Assembly (NCBI GenBank): GCA_022820925.1
Contig: JAJEEO010000001.1
Location: forward strand, 191,001-255,000
Origin: Acidimicrobiia bacterium
GTDB taxonomy: Bacteria > Actinomycetota > Acidimicrobiia > Acidimicrobiales > Poriferisodalaceae
Length of the DNA: 64,000 nucleotides
Direction: 5' to 3'
This document shows positions 35,588-44,671 of this stretch, piece by piece. The notes beneath the pieces are model-generated. The model had not been told where the DNA came from. It made no database searches and saw only the letters and a program-made list of their open reading frames with translations. Each line of letters starts with the position of its first letter. The stretch's first letter is position 1. The position numbers and the translations under genes are program-made.

Positions 35588-36757
35588 TCAGCGGGACTTC
35601 TCCCACCACCCGCCGGTCTCGGTGATCCATCCCGCAAGCTGCAGTCGCCCGAGCGCCGTGGCCAGCTCCGCGAGCGGTGCCTCAACGCACAGCGCCAACT
35701 CGTCCACAGAACGCCCTCCGGCGGTGAGCTCATCCAGCACTTCGCGTTCGAGCGGATCGTCGGGCAGCTGTGCAGCCGGAGCCGCAGCCCCTCCGGCTGT
35801 CCCTCCGAGCGCCACAAGCACGTCGTCGGTGTCGCACACCGGGGCGCATCCCTCGGCCAGCAGCCGGTTCGTGCCGCTCGAGGCGCTGCTGGTGATCGGA
35901 CCCGGCACGGCCATCACGGTGCGGCCCCGTTCGACCGCGGCCTCGACCGTGTACATCGAGCCGCCCGATGGGCCGGACTCGACCACGACGAGCAGCTCGC
36001 ACAGTGCGGCCACGATGCGGTTGCGTGCAGGGAACTGCCACGCCGCTGGGTGCGTTCCGAGCGGGTACTCGCTGAGCAGGGTGCCATGCTCGCCGACATC
36101 GGCCCACAGGGCCCGGTTGGCGGCGGGGTAGACGCAATCGAGGCCGCTGCCCACAACGCCGATGACCGGACCGCCCGCGTCCAGCGCCGCTCGCTGGGCG
36201 ATGCCGTCGATGCCGGTGGCCAGACCCGAGACGACTGCGACGCCGTGCGCGGCAAGCCCTTCGCCGAGCATCTTCGCAACGGTGCGCCCGTACGCGCTGC
36301 AGCGGCGCGTGCCCACGATGCCGACCCGCCGCAGGGCGAGATCGACGGGCGCGCCGCGAGCGAACAGCACCGCTGGGGGTTCGGGATCGGTCTCCCACAG
36401 CTCAGCGGCCCCGCCGCCGGACGGCAGGTGCAGCCACACCCCTGCAGCCCCATGCGCGTCGAGCAATTCGGCGCCGACCGGTCGCCCGCAGCGCGCTGCG
36501 GAGGCCGTAGCGGCCGCTGCGCGCTGCTGCCATGTCGCCAGCAGCGCCGGTTCCACGCCGCGGCACGCGCCCAGCGCTGCCAGCATCGCTGCGTCGCCGC
36601 GGCGCAAGGCGGAGATCGCGTCGAGAGCGCTGCGGTCGCGCAGCAGGGCGCGCAGGCGCGCGGGACCGACGCGCGGCAGCGAGCACAGCTCTGCCAGGGC
36701 GCCGAGCTCTGCTGCAGCATCGCCGTCGGTCGGCGCGGCGTCCACGAAGCCGGTCAT
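35588..36757 (-). CDS. dprA: DNA-processing protein DprA
   Basis: Start MTGFVDAAPTDGD; VGIVGTRRCSAYGRTVAKMLGEGLAAHGVAVVSGLATGIDGIAQRAALDAGGPVIGVVGSGLDCVYPAANRAL; C-terminal winged helix. Confidence 0.94.
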   Translation of the reverse strand: MTGFVDAAPTDGDAAAELGALAELCSLPRVGPARLRALLRDRSALDAISALRRGDAAMLAALGACRGVEPALLATWQQRAAAATASAARCGRPVGAELLDAHGAAGVWLHLPSGGGAAELWETDPEPPAVLFARGAPVDLALRRVGIVGTRRCSAYGRTVAKMLGEGLAAHGVAVVSGLATGIDGIAQRAALDAGGPVIGVVGSGLDCVYPAANRALWADVGEHGTLLSEYPLGTHPAAWQFPARNRIVAALCELLVVVESGPSGGSMYTVEAAVERGRTVMAVPGPITSSASSGTNRLLAEGCAPVCDTDDVLVALGGTAGGAAAPAAQLPDDPLEREVLDELTAGGRSVDELALCVEAPLAELATALGRLQLAGWITETGGWWEKSR

Positions 36758-38271
36758 CTGGCCGCAGCGGGAACGTGCAGGTTGCCGACGCTCGCACGCA
36801 GCGTCAGCGCTTCGTTCAGGCGCCCAGCGTCGATCGGAGGCTCGTCTCCGGCGAGATCGCACAGCGTCAGTGCGACGCAACGGACACGCTTGAGGCCGCG
36901 GCCGCTGAGCAGTCCCTGCCGCAGGCGCTTGCGCAGCTCGTCACGGCTGGAGGCGGTGAGGGGGGCGTGACGTTCGAGCTGGAGGCCCGAGAGCTCGGCG
37001 TTGGACTCCACCCCCCTGGCTGCGGCTCGGTCACGTGCTGCTGCCACCCGGGCACCGACGGTCTCGGTGGACTCGCCGCGGGTGCCGTCGAGCAGTTGGT
37101 CGGGGTCGGGACGCTGCACCTGTACGCGAAGGTCGAAGCGGTCGAGCAGCGGCCCGGACAGCCGCCGCAGGTAGCGCTGCCTGACGAAGTCGGAGCAGCG
37201 GCAGGCGTTGGGCCGGCCCGCCTGCCCGCACGGGCAGGGGTTCATAGCGGCCACCAGCAGGAAGCGGGCAGGAAACTCGCAGGAGCCCGCCGCCCGGCTC
37301 ACCCGCACCACGCCTTCTTCGAGCGGCTGGCGCATCGCGTCGAGCACGCTCGGCGCGAATTCGCCGAGCTCGTCCAGAAACAGCACCCCGCGATGTGCGA
37401 GGGAGACCTCCCCGGGACGGACCGCCGGCGAGCCGCCGCCAATGAGCGCCGCCATGGTTGCTGTGTGATGCGGGCTGCGAAGCAACGGTCGGGTCGCCAG
37501 ACCCGTCGGCAGCGGCAGGCCGGCCGCCGATTGGACCCGGGTCGCCTCCATGGCGCGCTCGCGGCCGAGCTCGGGCAGCAGTCCCACCAGGCGCCGCGCC
37601 AGCATGGTCTTGCCCGCCCCTGGCGGACCCAGCATCAGCAGGTGGTGACCGCCTGCAGCGGCAACCTCGATGGCCCGGCGCGCCAGCGGCTGCCCGACGA
37701 CATCGCCGAAGTCGGGCACCGCCAGGCACTGGGGCTGGGGTGGATCTGGGGGCGCATCGGGCCACGGCGACCGGCCGGCCAGCACCGATGCGAGCTGGCC
37801 CAGACTCCGAGCGATGCAGACCTCGCTGGGATCTGCGGCAATGGCGACGTGATAGGACTCCGGCGCGATCACCACGGCGCAGTCGCGCAGCGCGTCGACG
37901 AGCGGCACGACACCCACGACGGCCCGTATCGCTCCGTCGAGACCCAGCTCGCCGACGAACGCCTTGCCGTCGAGCGAAGCAGCCGGCACTTGCTCGGTGA
38001 CTGCCAGGTACGCCACGGCGATCGCCAGATCCAAGCCCGCTCCGCCCTTGCGCAGACCCGACGGCGCAAGGTTGACGGTGACTCGACGCGGGGGCCATTC
38101 GAGTCCCGACGACAGCACGGCGGACCGCACTCGATCTCGTGCCTCCCGGCACGCGGCATCGGGCAGGCCGACGATCGTGAACGAGGGAAGACCATCGGTG
38201 ACGTGCACTTCGACGGTGACAATGTGGCCGTCCACGCCGACGAGCGTCGCGGCCGTTGCAGTAGCCAGCAT
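36754..38271 (-). CDS. comM: Mg-chelatase-like AAA ATPase, ComM/YifB family
   Basis: Start MLATATAATLVGVDGHIVTVEVHVTDGLPSFTIVGLPDAACREARDRVRSAV; HHLLMLGPPGAGKTMLARRL, PCPCGQAGRPNACRCSDF; ATGA overlap with dprA. Confidence 0.95.
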   Translation of the reverse strand: MLATATAATLVGVDGHIVTVEVHVTDGLPSFTIVGLPDAACREARDRVRSAVLSSGLEWPPRRVTVNLAPSGLRKGGAGLDLAIAVAYLAVTEQVPAASLDGKAFVGELGLDGAIRAVVGVVPLVDALRDCAVVIAPESYHVAIAADPSEVCIARSLGQLASVLAGRSPWPDAPPDPPQPQCLAVPDFGDVVGQPLARRAIEVAAAGGHHLLMLGPPGAGKTMLARRLVGLLPELGRERAMEATRVQSAAGLPLPTGLATRPLLRSPHHTATMAALIGGGSPAVRPGEVSLAHRGVLFLDELGEFAPSVLDAMRQPLEEGVVRVSRAAGSCEFPARFLLVAAMNPCPCGQAGRPNACRCSDFVRQRYLRRLSGPLLDRFDLRVQVQRPDPDQLLDGTRGESTETVGARVAAARDRAAARGVESNAELSGLQLERHAPLTASSRDELRKRLRQGLLSGRGLKRVRCVALTLCDLAGDEPPIDAGRLNEALTLRASVGNLHVPAAAR

Positions 38272-38518
38272 GAGCCTCCTCCGGCATCTGAGAGCGGACG
38301 CAGCTCGCAACGAGCGCCGTCCGGATTCTTCGAGGAGGCCCGCCGGGGGCCACGATCAGATCAGCGGGTCGTGCGGCAGCCGGGGTGAGCCTCCGCTGCC
38401 AAGGCGACCACGCGGCCCACGGTAGATCACGCAGCGCCGGTGCAGTCCAGTGGTTTTCTCGAGCCCGAGGCAACTCCGATACCGGGCTCCGATGCCGGGC
38501 CGAGGCGGCGATACTGCT

Positions 38519-38641
38519 GTGGTGGGCTATGACCCCTATCGCAAGCACCGCACGAGCGGCATCGACTATGTGCTCGTTGCCGCCGCGACGATCGTCGCGG
38601 TCGGGCTCGTCGTGTGGGCGCTGGTGGGCTGGGGCAGCTGA
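38519..38641 (+). CDS. Small single-TM protein (about 40 aa)
   Basis: GTG start; VVGYDPYRKHRTSGIDYVLVAAATIVAVGLVVWALVGWGS; one TM helix; TGATG overlap with next ORF. Confidence 0.55.
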   Translation: MVGYDPYRKHRTSGIDYVLVAAATIVAVGLVVWALVGWGS

Positions 38642-38850
38642 TGCGGGAACTGCAGTCTGTGCCGGGCTTCGAAGTGCGTCGCGTGCAGCCCTTCGAGGCC
38701 ACCAAGCGCTACACCTGCGGCGGCTGTGCCAACACGATCGACATCGGTGTTGGCCATGTGGTGGCGGTGCCGCTCGACGCCATTGATCTGCGGCGGCACT
38801 GGCATTGGGGCTGCTGGTCGGCGCGGGACCGTCGGCGGCCGGTGGGCTAA
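38641..38850 (+). CDS. Small Zn-ribbon-like conserved protein
   Basis: 69 aa; MRELQSVPGFEVRRVQPFEATKRYTCGGCANTIDIGVGHVVAVPLDAIDLRRHWHWGCW; CxxC plus HWHWGCW. Confidence 0.7.
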   Translation: MRELQSVPGFEVRRVQPFEATKRYTCGGCANTIDIGVGHVVAVPLDAIDLRRHWHWGCWSARDRRRPVG

Positions 38851-38970
38851 GAGGCTGAGCCCCGGCCCGAGCGGCCCGTGAGCGACAGCGAACAAGAGCG
38901 GGAAGCGACTGGTGCGGCAGCGAGAAGGCATACCTATCGGCGCGGCCTCTAGCGAAAGACGCTGGTTCGT

Positions 38971-39315
38971 TCAGAATGCGCCGGTGAGGACTTCGACCGT
39001 CCGGCCCATGACGGACGCGGCGTCGCAGCGGATCGGCCCGCGCCAGCCTCCCCGCTGGCGCAGGTACTCCGCCGCCACGCGGCGAACCTGTTGCTGCTTG
39101 CGCGCCGTGATCGCCTCGAAACCGGTGCCGAAGCGGCTGCTCGAGCGGGTCTTCACCTCGCACACCACGAGCTGCGACCTGTCGGTGACGATGAGATCCA
39201 GCTCACCCGCGGCGCAGCGCCAGTTGCGCTCGAGCACCCGGTAACCGCGTTCGGCATACCAACGCTCGACCAGGCGTTCTCCGTAGCGCCCCAGCGCTTG
39301 ACGCTGAGCGCTCAC
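38971..39315 (-). CDS. yraN: UPF0102 / YraN family endonuclease-fold protein
   Basis: GTG start; SAQRQALGRYGERLVERWYAERGYRVLERNWRCAAGELDLIVTDRSQLVVCEVKTRSSSRFG (GELDLI...EVKTR). Confidence 0.92.
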   Translation of the reverse strand: MSAQRQALGRYGERLVERWYAERGYRVLERNWRCAAGELDLIVTDRSQLVVCEVKTRSSSRFGTGFEAITARKQQQVRRVAAEYLRQRGGWRGPIRCDAASVMGRTVEVLTGAF

Positions 39316-39364
39316 CGCGCCGCCGCACCTTGCCGCGCCGGCGCGATGTCTCTCGAAGCGATCT

Positions 39365-39709
39365 CTAGAAGCGTTTCTCGCGGACCCGGGCCGCCTTGCC
39401 CACGCGATCGCGCAGGTAGTACAGCTTGGCCCGGCGCACATCGCCGACCGCTACGCGTTCGATCTTGGCGATCGTCGGCGCGTGCAGGGGGAAGGTGCGC
39501 TCGACGCCCACCCCGAAGCTGAGCTTGCGCACCGTGAACGTCTCGCTGATGCCCGAGGACTGGCGAGCGATCACGTATCCCTCGAAGACCTGGGTGCGCC
39601 GCCGGTTGCCCTCCACGACCCGGACGTGAACGCGGACCGTGTCGCCGGGACCGAAGTCCGGATGGTCATCGCGCAGGCGAGGCTGGTCGACTAGATCGGT
39701 GCTTCCCAT
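39365..39709 (-). CDS. rplS: 50S ribosomal protein L19
   Basis: Start [86 protein letters not shown]. Confidence 0.97.
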   Translation of the reverse strand: MGSTDLVDQPRLRDDHPDFGPGDTVRVHVRVVEGNRRRTQVFEGYVIARQSSGISETFTVRKLSFGVGVERTFPLHAPTIAKIERVAVGDVRRAKLYYLRDRVGKAARVREKRF

Positions 39710-39808
39710 GGCGGCCCGACTCCCGAGATCGGCGTGGCGACGGCCTACCGAGGCTAATGGTCTGGCCCCCCGATGCGGCATCGCGCTTGCCGCTGTCGAC
39801 GCTCGCGG

Positions 39809-40543
39809 CTAGCCGGTCTCGGGAATCTGCAGTCCGAATTCTGCGAGCAGCTCGCGGTCGGGATCGCTGATGCCGCGCTCGGCCAGCAGATCCGGGCGAT
39901 CACGTCCCGTGCGGACCAGCGCCATAGCCCGGCGCCAGCGGGCAACGCGTGCGTGATCCCCGCTGCGCAGCACATCGGGCACGTCGAGGCCTCGGAACTG
40001 CGCGGGACGCGTCCAGTGCGGGTACTCCAGCAATCCCGAGGAGAAGCTCTCATCAGCGCTCGACGAGGCGTTGCCCAGCACGCCCGGCACCAGCCGCGCG
40101 ACGGCCTCGGTCACGGCCATCGCCGCGAATTCGCCCCCGGCGAGCACCACATCGCCCACCGAGACCGAGCCATCCACGAGATGGGTCCGGATGCGCTCGT
40201 CAACGCCCTCGTAGCGACCGCACAGCAGGCTGAAGCCTCCTGTCGCCGCAAGCTCGGCGGCCATGGCCTGATCGAAGCGCCGGCCCCCGGCATCCAGCAG
40301 GAGCAGCGGCCGAGGCGGCGACACCTCCTCGACCGCGGCAAAGACCGGTTCGGGCATCAGCACCATGCCCGGCCCACCCCCGAAGGGAGCGTCGTCGACG
40401 GTGCGGTGGACATCGGAGGTCGCAAGGCGCAGGTCCCAGCAACGGATGTCCAGCAGGCCACGCTGGCGGGCCCGTCCGAGAATGCTCAGATGGCACATCG
40501 CGTCGAGCTCGGCAGGGAAGATGGAGAACAGGTCGATGCGCAA
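39809..40543 (-). CDS. trmD: tRNA (guanine-N1)-methyltransferase
   Basis: RIDLFSIFPAELDAMCHLSILGRARQRGLLDIRCWDLR, DDAPFGGGPGMVLMPEPVFAA, LCGRYEGVDERI, ISVGD-like VSVGDVVLAGGE; TTG start inferred, ORF open to 40603. Confidence 0.94.
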   Translation of the reverse strand: MRIDLFSIFPAELDAMCHLSILGRARQRGLLDIRCWDLRLATSDVHRTVDDAPFGGGPGMVLMPEPVFAAVEEVSPPRPLLLLDAGGRRFDQAMAAELAATGGFSLLCGRYEGVDERIRTHLVDGSVSVGDVVLAGGEFAAMAVTEAVARLVPGVLGNASSSADESFSSGLLEYPHWTRPAQFRGLDVPDVLRSGDHARVARWRRAMALVRTGRDRPDLLAERGISDPDRELLAEFGLQIPETG

Positions 40544-40574
40544 GCCGCTGCCGCGGGGGGCTGCGGGGCTGCCG

Positions 40575-41105
40575 TCAGCGCTGGTCGAGCTCGAAGAGCC
40601 CATCGGGCACCTCCACGTGGACCACGCCGAACTCGCTGCGCACCACGAATGTCAGCGGCACGAGGTGGCCCGTGTCCAGCTCGAGCAGGTCCGCCGCCGG
40701 GTTGGCTATCACCGCAGTCACGATGCCCGCAGCGTCGCCCCGCTGATCGACGACCGCGGCACCGCACAGCTCATGCACCCACAGCTCGTCGGGATCGGAG
40801 AGCGGCTCGGCGAACACGGTCGTGCCGGTCAGCGTCGCGGCTGCGTCCCGGTCGTCGATGCCCTCGAATCTGACCAGCCAGCGATTGCCGTCGGGGCGGG
40901 CGCGGGCAACGGCCCTGGGTCCCGCCGCGGTGATCAGCACCGAACCGGCATCGAATCTCTCGAGGCGGTTGGTGACCGGGTACACGGCGACCTCGCCCCG
41001 CACTCCGTGTGCGCGACCGATCGTTGCGATTTCCAGCAGTCCGGACGGCTCATCGTCCGGAGCACCGGAGTCAGTCGCGGAAGTCGACTTCGACCCCGAC
41101 GCCAT
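40575..41105 (-). CDS. rimM: Ribosome maturation factor RimM
   Basis: 176 aa; IATIGRAHGVRGEVAVYPVTNRLERF, PDELWVHELCGAAVVDQRGDAAGIVTAVIANPAADLLEL, LVPLTFVV. Confidence 0.92.
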   Translation of the reverse strand: MASGSKSTSATDSGAPDDEPSGLLEIATIGRAHGVRGEVAVYPVTNRLERFDAGSVLITAAGPRAVARARPDGNRWLVRFEGIDDRDAAATLTGTTVFAEPLSDPDELWVHELCGAAVVDQRGDAAGIVTAVIANPAADLLELDTGHLVPLTFVVRSEFGVVHVEVPDGLFELDQR

Positions 41106-41343
41106 CGCGATGGGCGGCAGCGCGCACCAGCGTGCGGATGGCGTTGGCGACGCGTCCTCGCTTGCCGATGACCCGGCCGATGTCCTCGGAGCTCACCGTC
41201 GCCGTCAGGCTCAGCTTCGATCCCGACTCGGCAATCTCGACCTCGACCTGGTCAGGATGCTCCACGAGCTGGGCGATGAGGTACAGCAGCACCTCTTCGG
41301 CGGTGGTGGTCTCGGCTTCGGCGCCGGTTTCTGCAGTGGTCAC
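41071..41343 (-). CDS. khpA: KH-domain RNA-binding protein (KhpA-like)
   Basis: 90 aa; LLYLIAQLVEHPDQVEVEIAESGSKLSLTATVSSEDIGRVIGKRGRVANAIRTLVRAAAHRDGVGVEVDF. Confidence 0.93.
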   Translation of the reverse strand: MTTAETGAEAETTTAEEVLLYLIAQLVEHPDQVEVEIAESGSKLSLTATVSSEDIGRVIGKRGRVANAIRTLVRAAAHRDGVGVEVDFRD

Positions 41344-41765
41344 CGGTCCTCCCCGTCGTTCTGCGGCTCAGCATCGGATGCCGCCGCGTCGGCTGGCGAG
41401 GGATCGTCGCCTGCTGCGGGGGCGTCGAGGACCAAGTCGGGCACCGGGGCCGCTGGCTCGACATCGGGCGACGGCTCGGCGTCGGCCGCCGCGGCCTGCG
41501 GATCGGATGCCGAACGGAAGTCGTCCCACGCGCCGGAGATCGTCAGCAGCTTCGAGACGGTCTCGCTCGGCTGCGCCCCGTGGCTGAGCCAGTGGACCGC
41601 ACGCTCGTTGACGATCGAGATCGCCGAGGGCTCCTGTCGAGGATCGTAGGTGCCGATGACTTCCAGCACGCGGCCGTCGCGGGGCTTGCGGCTGTCGACG
41701 GCGACGACGCGATAGCTGGGCTGCTTCTTCTTGCCGGTGCGCTTGAGGCGCAGACGAACGGCCAT
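41340..41765 (-). CDS. rpsP: 30S ribosomal protein S16 with about 60-aa acidic C-terminal extension
   Basis: MAVRLRLKRTGKKKQPSYRVVAVDSRKPRDGRVLEVIGTYDPRQEPSAISIVNERAVHWLSHGAQPSETVSKLLTISG. Confidence 0.96.
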   Translation of the reverse strand: MAVRLRLKRTGKKKQPSYRVVAVDSRKPRDGRVLEVIGTYDPRQEPSAISIVNERAVHWLSHGAQPSETVSKLLTISGAWDDFRSASDPQAAAADAEPSPDVEPAAPVPDLVLDAPAAGDDPSPADAAASDAEPQNDGEDR

Positions 41766-41954
41766 GATGCTCCCGGTGAGGTGACTGCGAGTTTGGGGGG
41801 CCTGTTTTGGGGGCCTGTGGGGGGCGGGCGAGCCGGCACATGGGGTGTGGCTTGTGTCGCACGCCGATGGGCCGCCGCGCCGACGAATGAGGATAACGGG
41901 ACGCCGGCCCGTCGCCCCCGACGCGACGGCACGGATCGGCCGCGCCAGAGTCGC

Positions 41955-43424
41955 TCAGCGACCGGGCAGCTTCAAGTCCAGTGCGTCCCAGTCGATCGCA
42001 TCGCTGAGCGGCTTGGAGCCGGTCTTGGGCCCCGATCCCTTGGGCGACACCCGTCCCCCGCCGCCGGCGCGACCGCCGGTGCGGCCCGCGCCCCGACCGC
42101 GCTTGCGGGCGGCCTTGCGGCCGGCTGGACGTCGCTTGGAGCCCAGCCCCATCATTCCGCCCATCATCTTGCGCATCTGCGTGAACTGCTTGAGCAGGTT
42201 GCTGACCTGCGCAGACGATGTGCCGCTGCCCGCGGCGATGCGAGCCCGGCGGGACGCATCGATGATCTCCGGCGACACTCGCTCGGCCGGCGTCATCGAC
42301 AGCACGATCGCTTCGGCCAAGGCGATCCGGTCGTCGTCGATCTCGGCGTCACGGACCTGATCGGAAATGCCCGGCATCATCTGCACGATGCTCTGCAGGT
42401 TCCCCATCTTGCGCAGCTGCCGGAGCTGGTCCACGAAATCGTCGAGCGTGAAGGTGCCTTCGACCAGTCGCTGCGCGGCCGCCTCGGCTTCAGCCTCCTC
42501 GTAGACCTGCTCGGCCTTCTCGATCAGCGTGAGCACGTCGCCCATGCCGAGAATCCGGCTGGCCATGCGGTCGGGGTGGAACTGCTCGAAGTCGTCGATC
42601 TTCTCCCCGACCGACGCAAACGCCACCGGACGGCCGACGACCTCGGCGACAGACAGGGCAGCACCGCCGCGCGCATCGCCGTCGAGCTTGGTCAGGATGA
42701 TGCCGTCGACTTCGAGCGTGGCGTGAAACGCCTCGGCAGTCGACACGGCGTCCTGGCCGACCATCGAGTCCACGACAAGGAACGTGTAATGCGGTTCCAC
42801 CGCGTCGGAGATTCGGGCCACCTCACCCATGAGCTCGGCGTCGATCGCCAGGCGGCCTGCGGTGTCCACGATGAGCACATCGCGCCCGGCCTGGCGGGCG
42901 TGTGCGAGCCCTCCTGCAGCACAGGCCACGGGGTCGCCCGGCTCGCTCCAAACCTCGGTGTCGATGCTGTGGGCCAGTGTCCGCAATTGCTCCACGGCAG
43001 CGGGACGCTGCAGGTCGGCACCGACCAGCAGCGGGTTGCGCCCCTGGGATTTGCACCACTGGGCCAGCTTGGCTGCGGCTGTCGTCTTGCCCGAGCCCTG
43101 GAGCCCGGCCAGCAGCACGACCGTGGGCGGCTTCGGCGCGAACTGGAGGTTGAGCGGGTTGCCGCCCAGGATGGCGACGAGCTCGTCGTTGACGATCTTG
43201 GTCACCTGCTGGCCAGGAGTCAGGCTGGCCGTGACCTCGCCGCCGATGCTGCGCTCGCGGACCCGCTCGGTGAACCGTCGGACTACCCGAACGTTGACGT
43301 CGGCTTCGAGCAGGGCCACGCGGATCTCTGCGAGCACCTCGTCGACATCGTCCGGGCGCATCCGCCCGCGCCCGCGCAGCGACCGGAGCGTCCCGGAGAG
43401 GCGGTCAGTCAGCGTGTCGAACAT
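41955..43424 (-). CDS. ffh: Signal recognition particle protein
   Basis: 489 aa; PTVVLLAGLQGSGKTTAAAKLAQW, VLIVDTAGRLAIDAELM, KLDGDARGGAALSV; Met-rich M domain. Confidence 0.97.
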   Translation of the reverse strand: MFDTLTDRLSGTLRSLRGRGRMRPDDVDEVLAEIRVALLEADVNVRVVRRFTERVRERSIGGEVTASLTPGQQVTKIVNDELVAILGGNPLNLQFAPKPPTVVLLAGLQGSGKTTAAAKLAQWCKSQGRNPLLVGADLQRPAAVEQLRTLAHSIDTEVWSEPGDPVACAAGGLAHARQAGRDVLIVDTAGRLAIDAELMGEVARISDAVEPHYTFLVVDSMVGQDAVSTAEAFHATLEVDGIILTKLDGDARGGAALSVAEVVGRPVAFASVGEKIDDFEQFHPDRMASRILGMGDVLTLIEKAEQVYEEAEAEAAAQRLVEGTFTLDDFVDQLRQLRKMGNLQSIVQMMPGISDQVRDAEIDDDRIALAEAIVLSMTPAERVSPEIIDASRRARIAAGSGTSSAQVSNLLKQFTQMRKMMGGMMGLGSKRRPAGRKAARKRGRGAGRTGGRAGGGGRVSPKGSGPKTGSKPLSDAIDWDALDLKLPGR

Positions 43425-43427
43425 CGA

Positions 43428-44660
43428 TCATTCCCCCTCGCGGGACTGTGGCTCTTCGGCGATCCCCAACAGCGCGTCGACATAGCTGTCGGGGTCGAAA
43501 TCGACGAGATCTTCGGCGTTCTCGCCGAGGCCCACGAGCTTCACCGGGAGCCCGAGCTCGGCCTCGATGGCGAAGACGATGCCGCCCTTGGCCGAGCCGT
43601 CCAGCTTGGTGAGCACGACACCGGTGACGTCGGTGGCTTCGGCGAAGGCCCTCGCCTGGCTGAGGCCGTTCTGGCCGGTCGTGGCGTCGATCACCAGCAG
43701 CGTCTCAGCAACCGCTCCGGGCGCTCGATCCGCCACCCGGCGCACCTTGGCGAGCTCGTCCATCAGGTTCTTGCGGGTCTGCAGCCGGCCGGCGGTATCG
43801 GCGAGCACCACATCCGCGCCCCGTGCGGCGGCTGCGGTGATGGCGTCATGCACTACCGAGCTGGGGTCTGCGCCCGAGCTGCCCGAGATGAGTTCGGCAC
43901 CGCAACGATCGGCCCATGTCTGCAGCTGGGACGCAGCCGCGGCACGGAACGTGTCGCCCGCGGCCATGACGACATGCCGGCCTGACGATGCGAATCTGTG
44001 ACCGACCTTGCCGATCGTGGTGGTCTTGCCCACACCGTTGACGCCTACGAACAGCCACACCGCCGTTGCGTCGTCCCGGCCGGGCGCCGAGGTGGCAAGC
44101 GATCGGTCCGCATCGAGCGTCTCGCGCATCTGGTCGCCCAGCGCGCGCATCAGGTCGTCCCCCCCGGCAATGCCCGTCTCGGCAGCCGTGCTGCGCAGGC
44201 GTTCCAGGGTCGCCATCGTCGTCGCTACGCCCACATCGGCGCCGAGCAGCGCTTCTTCGAAGCTCTCCCAGGTCTCGGCGTCGGGTGTGCGCCCCCGGAT
44301 GGAAGCGAGCCGATCCCGCAGAGTGCGGCGCGACGAGGCCAAGCCCGAGGCGAAGGTGACCGGTGCCCGCTCCGGCCCTGCGACGTCGAGCTCGGCAGTC
44401 TCGTCGGGTGCCGTCGCCGCGGTTGCCGGCGGTTCGGCGGCCAGCTGCGGACGCGGTTGGTCTGGGCGGCTCGATGAGGCGGCACGGCGCTGTCTCTTTC
44501 GCTGCGCCAAGGGCACCGTCATCAGCGCCAACATCGCCACCACGAGACCGATGACGGCGATCCGCCAGCCGTCGGGCAGGTCGTCGCTTCCCCCCAAGAG
44601 GAGAATCGCGCCGATAAGAATGACGATGGCGCCTGCGCCGGCGACCGCCCTGGTGCTCAC
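43428..44660 (-). CDS. ftsY: Signal recognition particle receptor FtsY
   Basis: 410 aa; N-terminal TM; WLFVGVNGVGKTTTIGKVGHRFASSGRHVVMAAGDTFRAAAASQLQTW, VVLADTAGRLQTRKNLMDELAKV, LTKLDGSAKGGIVFAI. Confidence 0.96.
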   Translation of the reverse strand: MSTRAVAGAGAIVILIGAILLLGGSDDLPDGWRIAVIGLVVAMLALMTVPLAQRKRQRRAASSSRPDQPRPQLAAEPPATAATAPDETAELDVAGPERAPVTFASGLASSRRTLRDRLASIRGRTPDAETWESFEEALLGADVGVATTMATLERLRSTAAETGIAGGDDLMRALGDQMRETLDADRSLATSAPGRDDATAVWLFVGVNGVGKTTTIGKVGHRFASSGRHVVMAAGDTFRAAAASQLQTWADRCGAELISGSSGADPSSVVHDAITAAAARGADVVLADTAGRLQTRKNLMDELAKVRRVADRAPGAVAETLLVIDATTGQNGLSQARAFAEATDVTGVVLTKLDGSAKGGIVFAIEAELGLPVKLVGLGENAEDLVDFDPDSYVDALLGIAEEPQSREGE

Positions 44661-44671
44661 TGGCGGGCAGG

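Noticed and set aside
36532-38388. 618-aa plus-strand ORF antisense to comM/dprA
   Set aside because: Shadow ORF; the minus strand carries clear DprA and ComM motifs.
37031-39163. 710-aa minus-strand ORF overlapping comM and the small plus-strand genes
   Set aside because: Alternative frame of comM; Arg/Ala/Pro-rich with no coherent domain.
41580-43985. 801-aa plus-strand ORF antisense to ffh/rpsP/ftsY
   Set aside because: Shadow of conserved genes in a high-GC genome.
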